Of a stretch of 37,096 nt of DNA, positions 27,028-34,407 are shown piece after piece. This DNA is from Bacteroidota bacterium. GTDB lineage: Bacteria > Bacteroidota > Bacteroidia > Chitinophagales > Chitinophagaceae. The stretch covers positions 1 through 37,096 of the forward strand of contig JAEZAM010000070.1 in NCBI GenBank assembly GCA_023430465.1, read 5' to 3'. The notes under the pieces were generated by a model, which searched no databases, had not been told where the DNA came from, and worked only from the letters and a program-made list of their open reading frames with translations. Position numbers and translations under genes: made by a program. The number at the start of each line of letters is the position of its first letter. The first letter of the stretch is position 1.

Positions 27028-29139
27028 TTAAGAAATCTTGCTCCAGCCCTTGCTGCTTTTCTGATTCCGGAGGAAGATGTTGAGTGGCAGATTTTCGACG
27101 GATTCAAGCTCGGGATCAGCGACCAGCAGTTCAGCAACAAGCTGCCGGGAGATATCTACAATAGCGCGATCCTGTACAATATCAGCGATCTTGAAGTTCA
27201 GTATCCCGCTTTGTCTTGTGCCTTCGATATCACCCGGGCCACGAAGCTCCAGGTCTTTCTCGGCGATCACGAATCCATCGTTAGTAGTGGTCATTATATT
27301 GATGCGCTCACGCGCGTCATTTCCCAGTTTGGAAGAGGATAACAGGATGCAATAACTTTTCTCGGCACCCCTTCCTACTCTTCCTCTTAATTGATGCAGT
27401 TGGGACAGGCCAAACTTCTCGGTTGACTCTATCACCATCACGGAAGCGTTCGGCACATTCACTCCCACTTCGATCACGGTGGTGGAAACCATGATCTGCG
27501 TATCACCTTCAACAAACCGCCGCATGTTTTGTTCTTTCAACTCTGCAGGCAATTTTCCGTGAACCATGCTGATATGGTATTTCGGCTCCGGAAAATATCC
27601 TTTCACCACTTCCACACCTCGCATCAGGTTCTCATAATCCAGTTTATCACTTTCTTCAATCAGCGGAAAGATGATATAGACCTGTCGTCCCTTTTCAATC
27701 TCAGCGGCCAGGAAACTCATCACTCGACTCCTGTCAGACTCAAAGCGATGAACGGTGGTCACAGGTTGCCTCCCGGGGGGAAGTTCATCTATAACGCTAT
27801 AATCAAGGTCTCCGTATGCGGTCATTGCCAGGGTCCGCGGGATAGGTGTTGCAGTCATGACAAGCACATGGGGCGGTATCGTTGCTTTTTCCCATAATCT
27901 TGCCCGCTGCGCCACGCCAAACCGATGCTGTTCATCGATGATCACAATCCCAAGCCGTTCGAATTTGACGGCATCTTCTATCACAGCATGCGTGCCGATG
28001 AGTATTTTTAAATCGCCCGCAGCGAGTTCCTTCAATAATCTCTTCCGCTCGGCTGACCGCGTGGATCCGGTAAGGATCCCGACAGGCAGGTCCATTTTTG
28101 CCAGCAGACCGCTTATCGTTTCAAAATGCTGCCGGGCCAGTATTTCTGTCGGTGCCATCAGGCAGGCCTGGTATCCATTGTCAATTGCAAGCAGCATCGT
28201 CAGAAGAGCGACCATGGTTTTTCCGCTGCCTACATCCCCTTGCAACAGCCTGTTCATCTGGCGACCGGTTGCCGTATCCGTCCTGATTTCCTTGATTACC
28301 CGCTTCTGGGCATTGGTCAATTCGAACGGAAGAAACTCTTTGTAAAACCTATTGAAGTTCTCCCCCACCTGCCCGAAAATGACACCGCTGGAAAAGCGAT
28401 GGCGGCTGCTCCTGAGCAGGTTCATACGTAACTGCGCCAGGAATATCTCTTCAAACTTGAGCCGGCGGACTGCCTCAGCATGTTTGCGGGAAGCTACGGG
28501 AAAATGGATCTGCCGGATTGCATCGAAACGCTTTAGCAATTTCAACCGCTCCACAATCCCCGCGGGCAGGTTTTCCGGCAGGTCTTTTTCTCTTATCTGG
28601 GAAAAAAGAGCCTCCGTGAGTCGCGCAAGCTGGCGACCATTGAAGCCTCTTGTTTTCAGTTTTTCTGTTGTAGGATAGACCGGCTCCAGGTGTTCCTTTC
28701 CATCTTTTACAGCCGGCGTCCATTTTTCAATCTCCGGATGAACGATCTGCAGTGTTTGCTGAAAAAAGCCGGGCCGTCCGAAAACGAGATAGCTTTGCCC
28801 AACTTCCAGCGATTTCTGGATCATATTGACGGCTTGAAACCAGATCAGTTCTAATTGCCCGGTGCCATCGCGTACGGTCGCCACCAGCCGTCGGCCCCTT
28901 TTTTCACCAAAAAGTTCCAGGGAGATCAGCTTCACGGCCACCTGTACCTGCTCCATCCCTGGACGAATATCAGCTACAGCCGTCACCCGGGTCTTATCTA
29001 TATGCCGGTATGGATAAAGCTCCAGCAGGTCCTGGAATGTGTAAATCGATAACTCTTTTTTCAACAGGTCAGCACGTTGAGGGCCAACACCTTTGAGATA
29101 TTCGATTGGGCTGCTGAGTATGGAGCTAAGCTGGCTGAT
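27028..29139 (-). CDS. recG: ATP-dependent DNA helicase RecG
   Basis: The protein has an N-terminal wedge/OB region, the Walker A motif QGDVGSGKT (about 300-308), the DEQH box (about 402-405), TATPIPRTLAM, and the helicase-C motif QLRGRVGRG. These are the RecG hallmarks; it remodels stalled replication forks and Holliday junctions. The conventional start would be TTG at 29064. However, the frame upstream reads SSPIEYLKGVGPQRADL, the conserved RecG N-terminus, so the protein must begin earlier. No ATG, GTG or TTG exists between the in-frame stop at 29181 and that point; I use ATC at 29139, which gives 703 residues, a normal RecG length, while ATA at 29121 is the other option. A good promoter ends only about 8 bases before. 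Confidence 0.94.
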   Translation of the reverse strand: MSQLSSILSSPIEYLKGVGPQRADLLKKELSIYTFQDLLELYPYRHIDKTRVTAVADIRPGMEQVQVAVKLISLELFGEKRGRRLVATVRDGTGQLELIWFQAVNMIQKSLEVGQSYLVFGRPGFFQQTLQIVHPEIEKWTPAVKDGKEHLEPVYPTTEKLKTRGFNGRQLARLTEALFSQIREKDLPENLPAGIVERLKLLKRFDAIRQIHFPVASRKHAEAVRRLKFEEIFLAQLRMNLLRSSRHRFSSGVIFGQVGENFNRFYKEFLPFELTNAQKRVIKEIRTDTATGRQMNRLLQGDVGSGKTMVALLTMLLAIDNGYQACLMAPTEILARQHFETISGLLAKMDLPVGILTGSTRSAERKRLLKELAAGDLKILIGTHAVIEDAVKFERLGIVIIDEQHRFGVAQRARLWEKATIPPHVLVMTATPIPRTLAMTAYGDLDYSVIDELPPGRQPVTTVHRFESDRSRVMSFLAAEIEKGRQVYIIFPLIEESDKLDYENLMRGVEVVKGYFPEPKYHISMVHGKLPAELKEQNMRRFVEGDTQIMVSTTVIEVGVNVPNASVMVIESTEKFGLSQLHQLRGRVGRGAEKSYCILLSSSKLGNDARERINIMTTTNDGFVIAEKDLELRGPGDIEGTRQSGILNFKIADIVQDRAIVDISRQLVAELLVADPELESVENLPLNIFLRNQKSSKGWSKIS

Positions 29140-29153
29140 GTAAAAATTTCTGG

Positions 29154-29183
29154 CAAAATTAATTGAAAGGATTGAGCGTCAAA
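29154..29183 (-). promoter_or_regulatory. Promoter of recG
   Basis: On the minus strand TTTG (29180-29183), an 18-base spacer and TAATTTTG (29154-29161) match the Bacteroidota -33/-7 pattern closely. Transcription would start near 29147-29150, leaving a leader of about ten bases if translation starts at 29139. Confidence 0.6.
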
Positions 29184-29241
29184 GAAGCTGTTTCACAGCA
29201 TTTTCACCCTGAGCTAAAAGAAAATCTCGTAGAAATACAAT

Positions 29242-29269
29242 AAATCTACTGTTGCGGATTCGTAGATTT
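29242..29269 (+). promoter_or_regulatory. Inverted repeat upstream of the WecA-like gene
   Basis: AAATCTAC (29242-29249) and GTAGATTT (29262-29269) are a perfect 8-bp inverted repeat with a 12-base spacer. A TATTTTG box, one base short of the consensus, follows at 29275. It may be an operator next to the promoter; no direct evidence beyond position. Confidence 0.3.
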
Positions 29270-29316
29270 CACGCTATTTTGTCGCTCCAAACCAATATCC
29301 CGAATAAACCTGATCT

Positions 29317-30429
29317 ATGCGCTTCACCCACCTGCTGCAGATAGACCTGCCTTTTTATCAATACAAGTTCGCGCTGCTTTGTTTCGTTTCATCATTCATC
29401 GTCACCCTGCTTGCCATTCCACCGATCATTACCTTGATCAACCGGTATAAGCTTTATGACGTTCCGAATGCACGCAAGTTGCACAGCAGTCCGATACCAA
29501 CAATGGGTGGTATCGCCATCGTGGCGGGTATGCTGACGGGCCTGGTGCTTTGGTTCCCTTTTCATTTCGGTGTGAGTGAGATCGCTTTCTTTTTCTCCAT
29601 CATCGCATTGCTTGCCCTGGGCATTATGGATGATCTCCGTGATCTTCCTGCCCGGTATAAATTTATGATCCAGTTTGGTGTCGCCTCCCTGGTAGCCGTG
29701 TCGGGTATCCGCATCACGTCTTTTGATGGTTTGTTTGGCATTGGACAATTGCCCCTGGTTTCTCAATACACCCTGACCGTACTCGCGATCGTAGGGATAA
29801 CGAACGCGTTTAACCTCATCGATGGAATCGATGGGCTTGCAGGAGGGCTGGCCTTTATGAGTCTGATCACACTTGGATTGTTTCTCACGATCAGTGGTGA
29901 TGTGACCACTGCGCTTATCGCCTTTGCACTGGCCGGCGGAATTCTTGCGTTTCTTTATTTCAATTTTAACCCCGCTAAGATATTCATGGGTGATACGGGT
30001 TCACTTGTTATCGGATTTGTGATTGCCGTTCTCGCCATCCGTCTGCTCCAGGTAAATGTTCACGGACCTGCAGTAGTTACAGGCATGCCGATGATCATCA
30101 TCGGTACGGTGCTGATCCCGGTTTTCGATACCCTTCGTGTGTTTGCAGTACGCATTTATCATGGCCGTTCACCTTTCGCAGCCGACAAGATCCATATCCA
30201 TCATCTGCTTACGAACAATGGTTTCAGCCATTCATTCAGTGCTCGTGTCATTTGCATGTTACATGCTTTGATCCTGCTGGAAGTCTATCTGCTACGCCAC
30301 ATTCGCCAGGAATTACTCCTTGCGCTTTCCGCTGTATTTATGATACTGGCAAGCCGGCTGCTGTCAAAGGCTAGACTGGTAAAACAGTTAAGGCTTCGCT
30401 GGCTGAGAACTGTTTCACATTTTTCTTGA
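29317..30429 (+). CDS. WecA/TagO-type undecaprenyl-phosphate N-acetylhexosamine-1-phosphate transferase
   Basis: The 370-residue inner-membrane protein has about eleven hydrophobic helices and all polyprenyl-phosphate sugar-phosphate transferase motifs: MDDLRD at 104-109, NAFNLIDGIDGLAGG at 163-177, FMGDTGS at 223-229 and the HIHH motif at 293-296. HIHH is the mark of WecA-like rather than MraY enzymes. It should transfer a HexNAc-1-phosphate from a UDP-sugar to undecaprenyl phosphate, the first step of O-antigen, capsule or other glycan assembly; the sugar cannot be told. It begins at ATG 29317 and stands alone with no glycosyltransferases beside it. Its last 15 bases overlap the end of the converging TPR gene. 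Confidence 0.93.
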   Translation: MRFTHLLQIDLPFYQYKFALLCFVSSFIVTLLAIPPIITLINRYKLYDVPNARKLHSSPIPTMGGIAIVAGMLTGLVLWFPFHFGVSEIAFFFSIIALLALGIMDDLRDLPARYKFMIQFGVASLVAVSGIRITSFDGLFGIGQLPLVSQYTLTVLAIVGITNAFNLIDGIDGLAGGLAFMSLITLGLFLTISGDVTTALIAFALAGGILAFLYFNFNPAKIFMGDTGSLVIGFVIAVLAIRLLQVNVHGPAVVTGMPMIIIGTVLIPVFDTLRVFAVRIYHGRSPFAADKIHIHHLLTNNGFSHSFSARVICMLHALILLEVYLLRHIRQELLLALSAVFMILASRLLSKARLVKQLRLRWLRTVSHFS

Positions 30430-32124
30430 TGAAGTAATCTGGATATCGGCCCACTTCCAGGCTTTCCGGAATCTGTCGATTACCGCATTGGCCTCTGTGT
30501 CTTTTCCCTGGCCCTTAAGACTATTGTGCAGACCCATCAGCGCCCAGCCATTCTCCGGATGCACCTTCATGTCCTCACGATATACCTGTTCGGCCTCTGC
30601 ATATCGCCCTGACTCTGCGAACCAGTGACCCCAGGTATGCCGGACGGAAAAGAACCAGTCTGGCGGCTCCTGGTAAACCAGGCCATCTTCGATCACGGCT
30701 GCCTCCCTGAAAAGTTTGAAGGCAGGTTCAAATTGACGCTGACGACAGAGCAATTCTCCTTCCAATATCTTCGTTGCAATCTGAACCAGGTCGGAGACAC
30801 TGTTCATCTCCCATATTCGCTGATTTTTGAGTGATTCATCAGCGGCAAAGTTTTTCAGTGCCTGCAGTTCCCGGTTGGCTGCTGCCAGGTTACCGGTTGC
30901 GCCATAAGCCATTCCCCGAGCATAATGCCAGACTGCGGCCGGATATTTCAATGTCTCACCGGGATGCGTCAGGGATAGGATTTCATTCCATTTACCCATA
31001 TGCACAAGTACGTAATAAGGTATGCTGTAGAAATGCTGCACGGATGGATTAGTGGGCAATGCATTCCTGTCGGCCTTACGTGAAACGTGCCAGGCTGCAT
31101 CAATGGCTTTGCGGCTGTTGCCTTCCATAAAAGCACATGCAGCAAGAAAATGAATGTTGTGCGGGTAGTACATGATAGCATAGGTTCCCTGCACCTTACA
31201 TTGTGCAACATAACTGCTATCTGCGATGCCTGCCTGTTCTGTCACCAGTACGCCCTTGTGATAATCGCCGGTGCGGATATAGGTATGTGAGGGCATATGC
31301 ACCAGGTGACCGGAAGCCGGCATGATATCCGCAAGCCTGTCGGCATAAGGCAGAGCACGGCCAGGATCTGCCGATGATTCCGTGGCATGGATGTACAGGT
31401 GAATGGCACCCGGATGTTTGGGAAACTTTTTCAGCACAACTTCCAGTGCGTCGATAATGGCCGCAGTCCATGGTTGGGGTGTCCCATCCTTGAGGTAAAG
31501 ATCCCAGGGATGAAGATTCATCAGTGCATCAGCATAAAGCGTCGCTATATCCCCGTCGCCGGGATGCTGAAGCGAAGCTACCTGCATCGCATTTGCATAT
31601 GCTTCGTAGTATGGTTTCATATCATCAACCGGGGCCGAAGGAAAGCGCAGGGCTACAGCGTTTATCAGTGCAACCTCCGACGCGGTGGTCTCGGTCGAGT
31701 ATTTTACTGCATTACTTATGGCGGTATTGATCTCCTGCAATACAGCAGGATCAAGTGCGGCATTGTAGTTCGGTCCGAGCACCATGGCAACGCCCCACCA
31801 GGCCATAGCACAGGCAGAGTCATGCTGGATCGCTGTATAAAAAGAGCGTAAAGCCTCGCCATGATTGAAACCATACATGAGTGCAAGCCCCTGGCTAAAG
31901 AATCGCTGAGCCTTTGCGGACCTGGTGGTGATCTTATATTTGAATCCACCGAGTCCTTTGAGAAGTGGGGCGTTACCCCTGCCAGCCCTGGCCGGGTCAA
32001 ACGATGGTGCACAATACACCGCACGCGGGGGCTGGTCGGGTGGAGCGGCGGTTTGGCGTTCTGGCAAAAAACGTCCGAGCGAGGTCGCAAGGAAAAATAA
32101 TGCAATGAGGTAGATGATCTTCAT
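30415..32124 (-). CDS. Secreted TPR protein with clustered histidines, function unknown
   Basis: The start is ATG 32124, which opens the signal peptide MKIIYLIALFFLATSLGRF. The 569-residue protein is mostly helical TPR-like repeats (for example residues 70-115, and 520-560 with YAEAEQVYREDMKVHPENGWALMGLHNSL). Its middle part carries dense histidine motifs: HPGAIHLYIH at 237-246, GHLVHMPSH at 272-280 and YPHNIHFL at 320-327. These resemble metal-ligand clusters more than ordinary TPR residues. I recognise the type as a widespread uncharacterised TPR family but not a function. It is the last gene of a tightly spaced set that begins with the hydrolase at 33619, and its stop overlaps the WecA-like gene by 15 bases. 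Confidence 0.85.
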   Translation of the reverse strand: MKIIYLIALFFLATSLGRFLPERQTAAPPDQPPRAVYCAPSFDPARAGRGNAPLLKGLGGFKYKITTRSAKAQRFFSQGLALMYGFNHGEALRSFYTAIQHDSACAMAWWGVAMVLGPNYNAALDPAVLQEINTAISNAVKYSTETTASEVALINAVALRFPSAPVDDMKPYYEAYANAMQVASLQHPGDGDIATLYADALMNLHPWDLYLKDGTPQPWTAAIIDALEVVLKKFPKHPGAIHLYIHATESSADPGRALPYADRLADIMPASGHLVHMPSHTYIRTGDYHKGVLVTEQAGIADSSYVAQCKVQGTYAIMYYPHNIHFLAACAFMEGNSRKAIDAAWHVSRKADRNALPTNPSVQHFYSIPYYVLVHMGKWNEILSLTHPGETLKYPAAVWHYARGMAYGATGNLAAANRELQALKNFAADESLKNQRIWEMNSVSDLVQIATKILEGELLCRQRQFEPAFKLFREAAVIEDGLVYQEPPDWFFSVRHTWGHWFAESGRYAEAEQVYREDMKVHPENGWALMGLHNSLKGQGKDTEANAVIDRFRKAWKWADIQITSSRKM

Positions 32125-32134
32125 GGCAGTAGTT

Positions 32135-32287
32135 TCAAAGTATGGTATGATCGTACACGTTATTGAAATCAACGGTCGGCATTCCGCGGAACGGCCGCAT
32201 AACAAGCTGCTTTAGCTTCAACATGTAAAACTCAAGATACAACCCCAGCATGCCGGCTGTCCTCATCTTTTTGGGGGAACGTTTCAT
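32135..32287 (-). CDS. Possible 50-residue small protein inside the operon
   Basis: An uninterrupted frame from ATG 32287 to TGA 32135 fills the only gap in the four-gene set. It starts 11 bases after the stop of the EF-hand-like gene and stops 10 bases before the ATG of the TPR gene, the same spacing as between the other genes. The peptide starts MKRSPKKMRTAGMLGLYLEF and ends VDFNNVYDHTIL; the front half is strongly basic with a short hydrophobic stretch. I recognise no family. It could be a real small protein or the remnant of a longer gene. Support is position and an open frame only. Confidence 0.45.
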   Translation of the reverse strand: MKRSPKKMRTAGMLGLYLEFYMLKLKQLVMRPFRGMPTVDFNNVYDHTIL

Positions 32288-32298
32288 AAAAATCACAT

Positions 32299-32697
32299 TT
32301 ATTTTTTTAGGATAAGTAGAAAATGTTGATCATCTGTTCCGGCAAGCACCACCCTGAGTTTCCCCCCGGGCAATGATTTTAAACCAACCGCAAGCAGTGG
32401 CAGACTGTCTGAAAAACCCGGGGAGTCATTCCACCTCATCTTCTTTTCCTCAGGCCCGTTGCAACGAACCTCGTTATCATAACAGGTGGCGATCCCATTG
32501 GCTGCAAACACATAGGTATCATCGCGCTCGCATACCTGTGCCAGATCTTCATCAGCAGCGATCTCTCCATCATCATTGGTATCCCAGCCGCGGCGCTCGA
32601 GTTTCCATTCGATGTTTACAATATCAGGTTGTGATACCGGTAACACCGCTGTGATGCAATGCACACAAAGGCGCAGCCAGAAAAAAACAGTATACAT
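32299..32697 (-). CDS. Small secreted EF-hand-like, lipocalin-like protein
   Basis: The 132-residue protein begins with a hydrophobic segment (about residues 4-20) that may act as a signal peptide. Residues 39-50, DTNDDGEIAADE, match the 12-residue EF-hand calcium loop, with Asp/Asn/Asp at positions 1, 3 and 5, Gly at 6, Ile at 8 and Glu at 12. The flanking WKLERRGWD and CERDDTYVFAANGIATC...C pattern, ending in strands VGLKSLPGGKLRVVLAG, resembles small lipocalin-like proteins of Bacteroidota. Four later cysteines could form disulphides. It starts 10 bases after the hydrolase gene; a GTG directly before the ATG is an alternative start. The family name is uncertain. Confidence 0.75.
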   Translation of the reverse strand: MYTVFFWLRLCVHCITAVLPVSQPDIVNIEWKLERRGWDTNDDGEIAADEDLAQVCERDDTYVFAANGIATCYDNEVRCNGPEEKKMRWNDSPGFSDSLPLLAVGLKSLPGGKLRVVLAGTDDQHFLLILKK

Positions 32698-32707
32698 CAC
32701 CGAAGGA

Positions 32708-33619
32708 TTATGGATGAGTGAGTTGGGAAAGGAACTGAACTATCTCGTCGGCCACCAACCCCGGTTCCTCCCAGTGCACAGCATGACCGGAATTAGGGAG
32801 GGTGGCAAGCGTTGCATCCGGTATAAGCCTTAGCATTTCCTGCTGAGCACCCTTAACGCAGTAAGCGTCCTGTTCGCCCCAGATAATCCTGACAGTGGTT
32901 TTGATCTGACCCAATTCCTCACGCAGATCGGCTTTTACCATCCCGGAGAGAATGGCCTTCCAGGTTGACAGGGGCATCTTCATCGACTCGGCCACCAGTT
33001 CCTGGAACCAGGCGGTATCGATCGGCCTGATAAGTGTTGATTGCTGGAACTCCTTTGCAAAATCAGGTGGCAAAGCCTGCAGACTATTTACAATTCCCGC
33101 GAATTCCTTCATTTCCGGTACAGTGAAATTTGCCGTAGTACCAAGAAGGATAAGTCCGCGAAGCAAGCCAGGATGATCGATCGCTACGCGCTGCGCCACA
33201 AGACCACCGAATGAATGCCCTACAAGCAACACCGGCTTCAGGTCCAGTTGCTGAATGAGAGCGGCGATGTCTTCTGAAAACAGGGCAGGTTCATAGCCAG
33301 CTACCGGGTGATCACTATCGCCATGTCCCCTCATGGTAATTGCGATAGCATGCACGGACGGAGGAAGTGATTCCAGTACCGACCTGTACGATTTCCAGGA
33401 ATCAGTAAATCCATGCATCATCACCACTGCAGGCTGAGAAGGATCTCCCTGTTCGGCATATTCAAGTTGTACCCCTGTTTCCAGTTCTATTTTCTTAACT
33501 ACCGGTACTGAGGGTTCAACCGATATACGGTACCAGTAGGGATGATAAATTTTGAACTGGCTGAAACCGTTAGTGCTGACGAGAAGGATCGCGAGGATAA
33601 GTAAACATTGCTTTTTCAT
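32708..33619 (-). CDS. Secreted alpha/beta-fold hydrolase
   Basis: A signal peptide (MKKQCLLILAILLVSTNGFS) precedes an alpha/beta-hydrolase fold. The oxyanion motif MHGF is at 68-71. The nucleophile elbow GHSFGG places Ser136, the acid is probably Asp251 in WGEQD, and the base His279 in NSGHAVHWE, so the catalytic triad is complete. The 303-residue enzyme probably cleaves an ester, epoxide or similar small substrate in the periplasm or outside the cell; the substrate is unknown. It leads a set with the EF-hand-like, small and TPR genes, and a promoter-like box lies just upstream. Confidence 0.9.
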   Translation of the reverse strand: MKKQCLLILAILLVSTNGFSQFKIYHPYWYRISVEPSVPVVKKIELETGVQLEYAEQGDPSQPAVVMMHGFTDSWKSYRSVLESLPPSVHAIAITMRGHGDSDHPVAGYEPALFSEDIAALIQQLDLKPVLLVGHSFGGLVAQRVAIDHPGLLRGLILLGTTANFTVPEMKEFAGIVNSLQALPPDFAKEFQQSTLIRPIDTAWFQELVAESMKMPLSTWKAILSGMVKADLREELGQIKTTVRIIWGEQDAYCVKGAQQEMLRLIPDATLATLPNSGHAVHWEEPGLVADEIVQFLSQLTHP

Positions 33620-33639
33620 TTTATTCCGTTTTCGAAGAA

Positions 33640-33647
33640 CAAAGATG
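33640..33647 (-). promoter_or_regulatory. Putative -7 box for the hydrolase operon
   Basis: On the minus strand this reads CATCTTTG, one mismatch from TAnnTTTG, about 20 bases before the hydrolase ATG, with TTTTCC about 17 bases upstream. Suggestive only. Confidence 0.35.
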
Positions 33648-33708
33648 ACAGCAATACGACCGCTGGAAAATTACCGAAAATGGCCTGAACTTCACCCAAT
33701 GCGGGCAG

Positions 33709-34356
33709 CTACACGATCCGCTGATGTATGGCCTTGGCAACAACCTCGGTCAGAGAAGCAACATGCAGCTTTTCATAGATCTTCTTCACGTGTGAGCGTA
33801 CGGTTTCATAGCTGATGTTAAGATCGGCGCCAATCATTTTATAACTTAATCCATTGACGAGGCAGGACAGCACCTCCTTTTCCCTCGCCGTCAGGTGATA
33901 ATCCGGTGCCTCCTCGGGTTTGATCACCGATGATACCGACTGCATCTTGTTGAGCACCTTCCGAGCAATGGAGGGACTCATGGGTGACCCGCCATACTGA
34001 AGTTCATTGATCGATTCTACAAGCCTGGTGTTGAGATAATTTTTAAGAATATAACCGGATGCGCCCGCACAAATTGAATCGAACACACGGTCATCATCTT
34101 CAAACACCGTTTGCATCAGCACCTGGATATGAGGATACTCCTTTTTTATTTTTGAAACTGCCTCGATGCCTGTCATCCCCGGCATTTCTATATCCATCAG
34201 GACGATATCCGGTTTGCAATCTTTTACATCCTCGACGCAATCGAGCACATGACTGAAGGAACCGACGACATCGAACTGGGGCTCCGTGGCAAGCAGCAGG
34301 CTGATGCTTTCCCTTATATTTTTATTGTCATCAAAGATGGCGATGCGTAGGCCCAT
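33709..34356 (-). CDS. NarL/LuxR-family response regulator
   Basis: The 215-residue protein has a receiver domain with the acidic pair Asp9-Asp10, the phospho-acceptor Asp55 in LMDIEMPG, Thr83 and Lys105. A LuxR-type helix-turn-helix follows at about 150-212 (LTAREKEVLSCLVNGLSYKMIGADL and YETVRSHVKKIYEKL). It should bind DNA when phosphorylated by the kinase encoded 51 bases upstream. The start at ATG 34356 begins exactly at the first strand of the receiver. Target genes are unknown; the hydrolase set 89 bases downstream is a reasonable guess. Confidence 0.95.
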   Translation of the reverse strand: MGLRIAIFDDNKNIRESISLLLATEPQFDVVGSFSHVLDCVEDVKDCKPDIVLMDIEMPGMTGIEAVSKIKKEYPHIQVLMQTVFEDDDRVFDSICAGASGYILKNYLNTRLVESINELQYGGSPMSPSIARKVLNKMQSVSSVIKPEEAPDYHLTAREKEVLSCLVNGLSYKMIGADLNISYETVRSHVKKIYEKLHVASLTEVVAKAIHQRIV

Positions 34357-34407
34357 TGATTAATTTTTATAAAGGTCATCAAAATTTCCCCGCTCCACGT
34401 CACCAAA

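Noticed and set aside
29317..30429. MraY (cell-wall lipid I synthesis)
   Set aside because: The HIHH motif and gene context without mur genes fit WecA/TagO-type enzymes rather than MraY.
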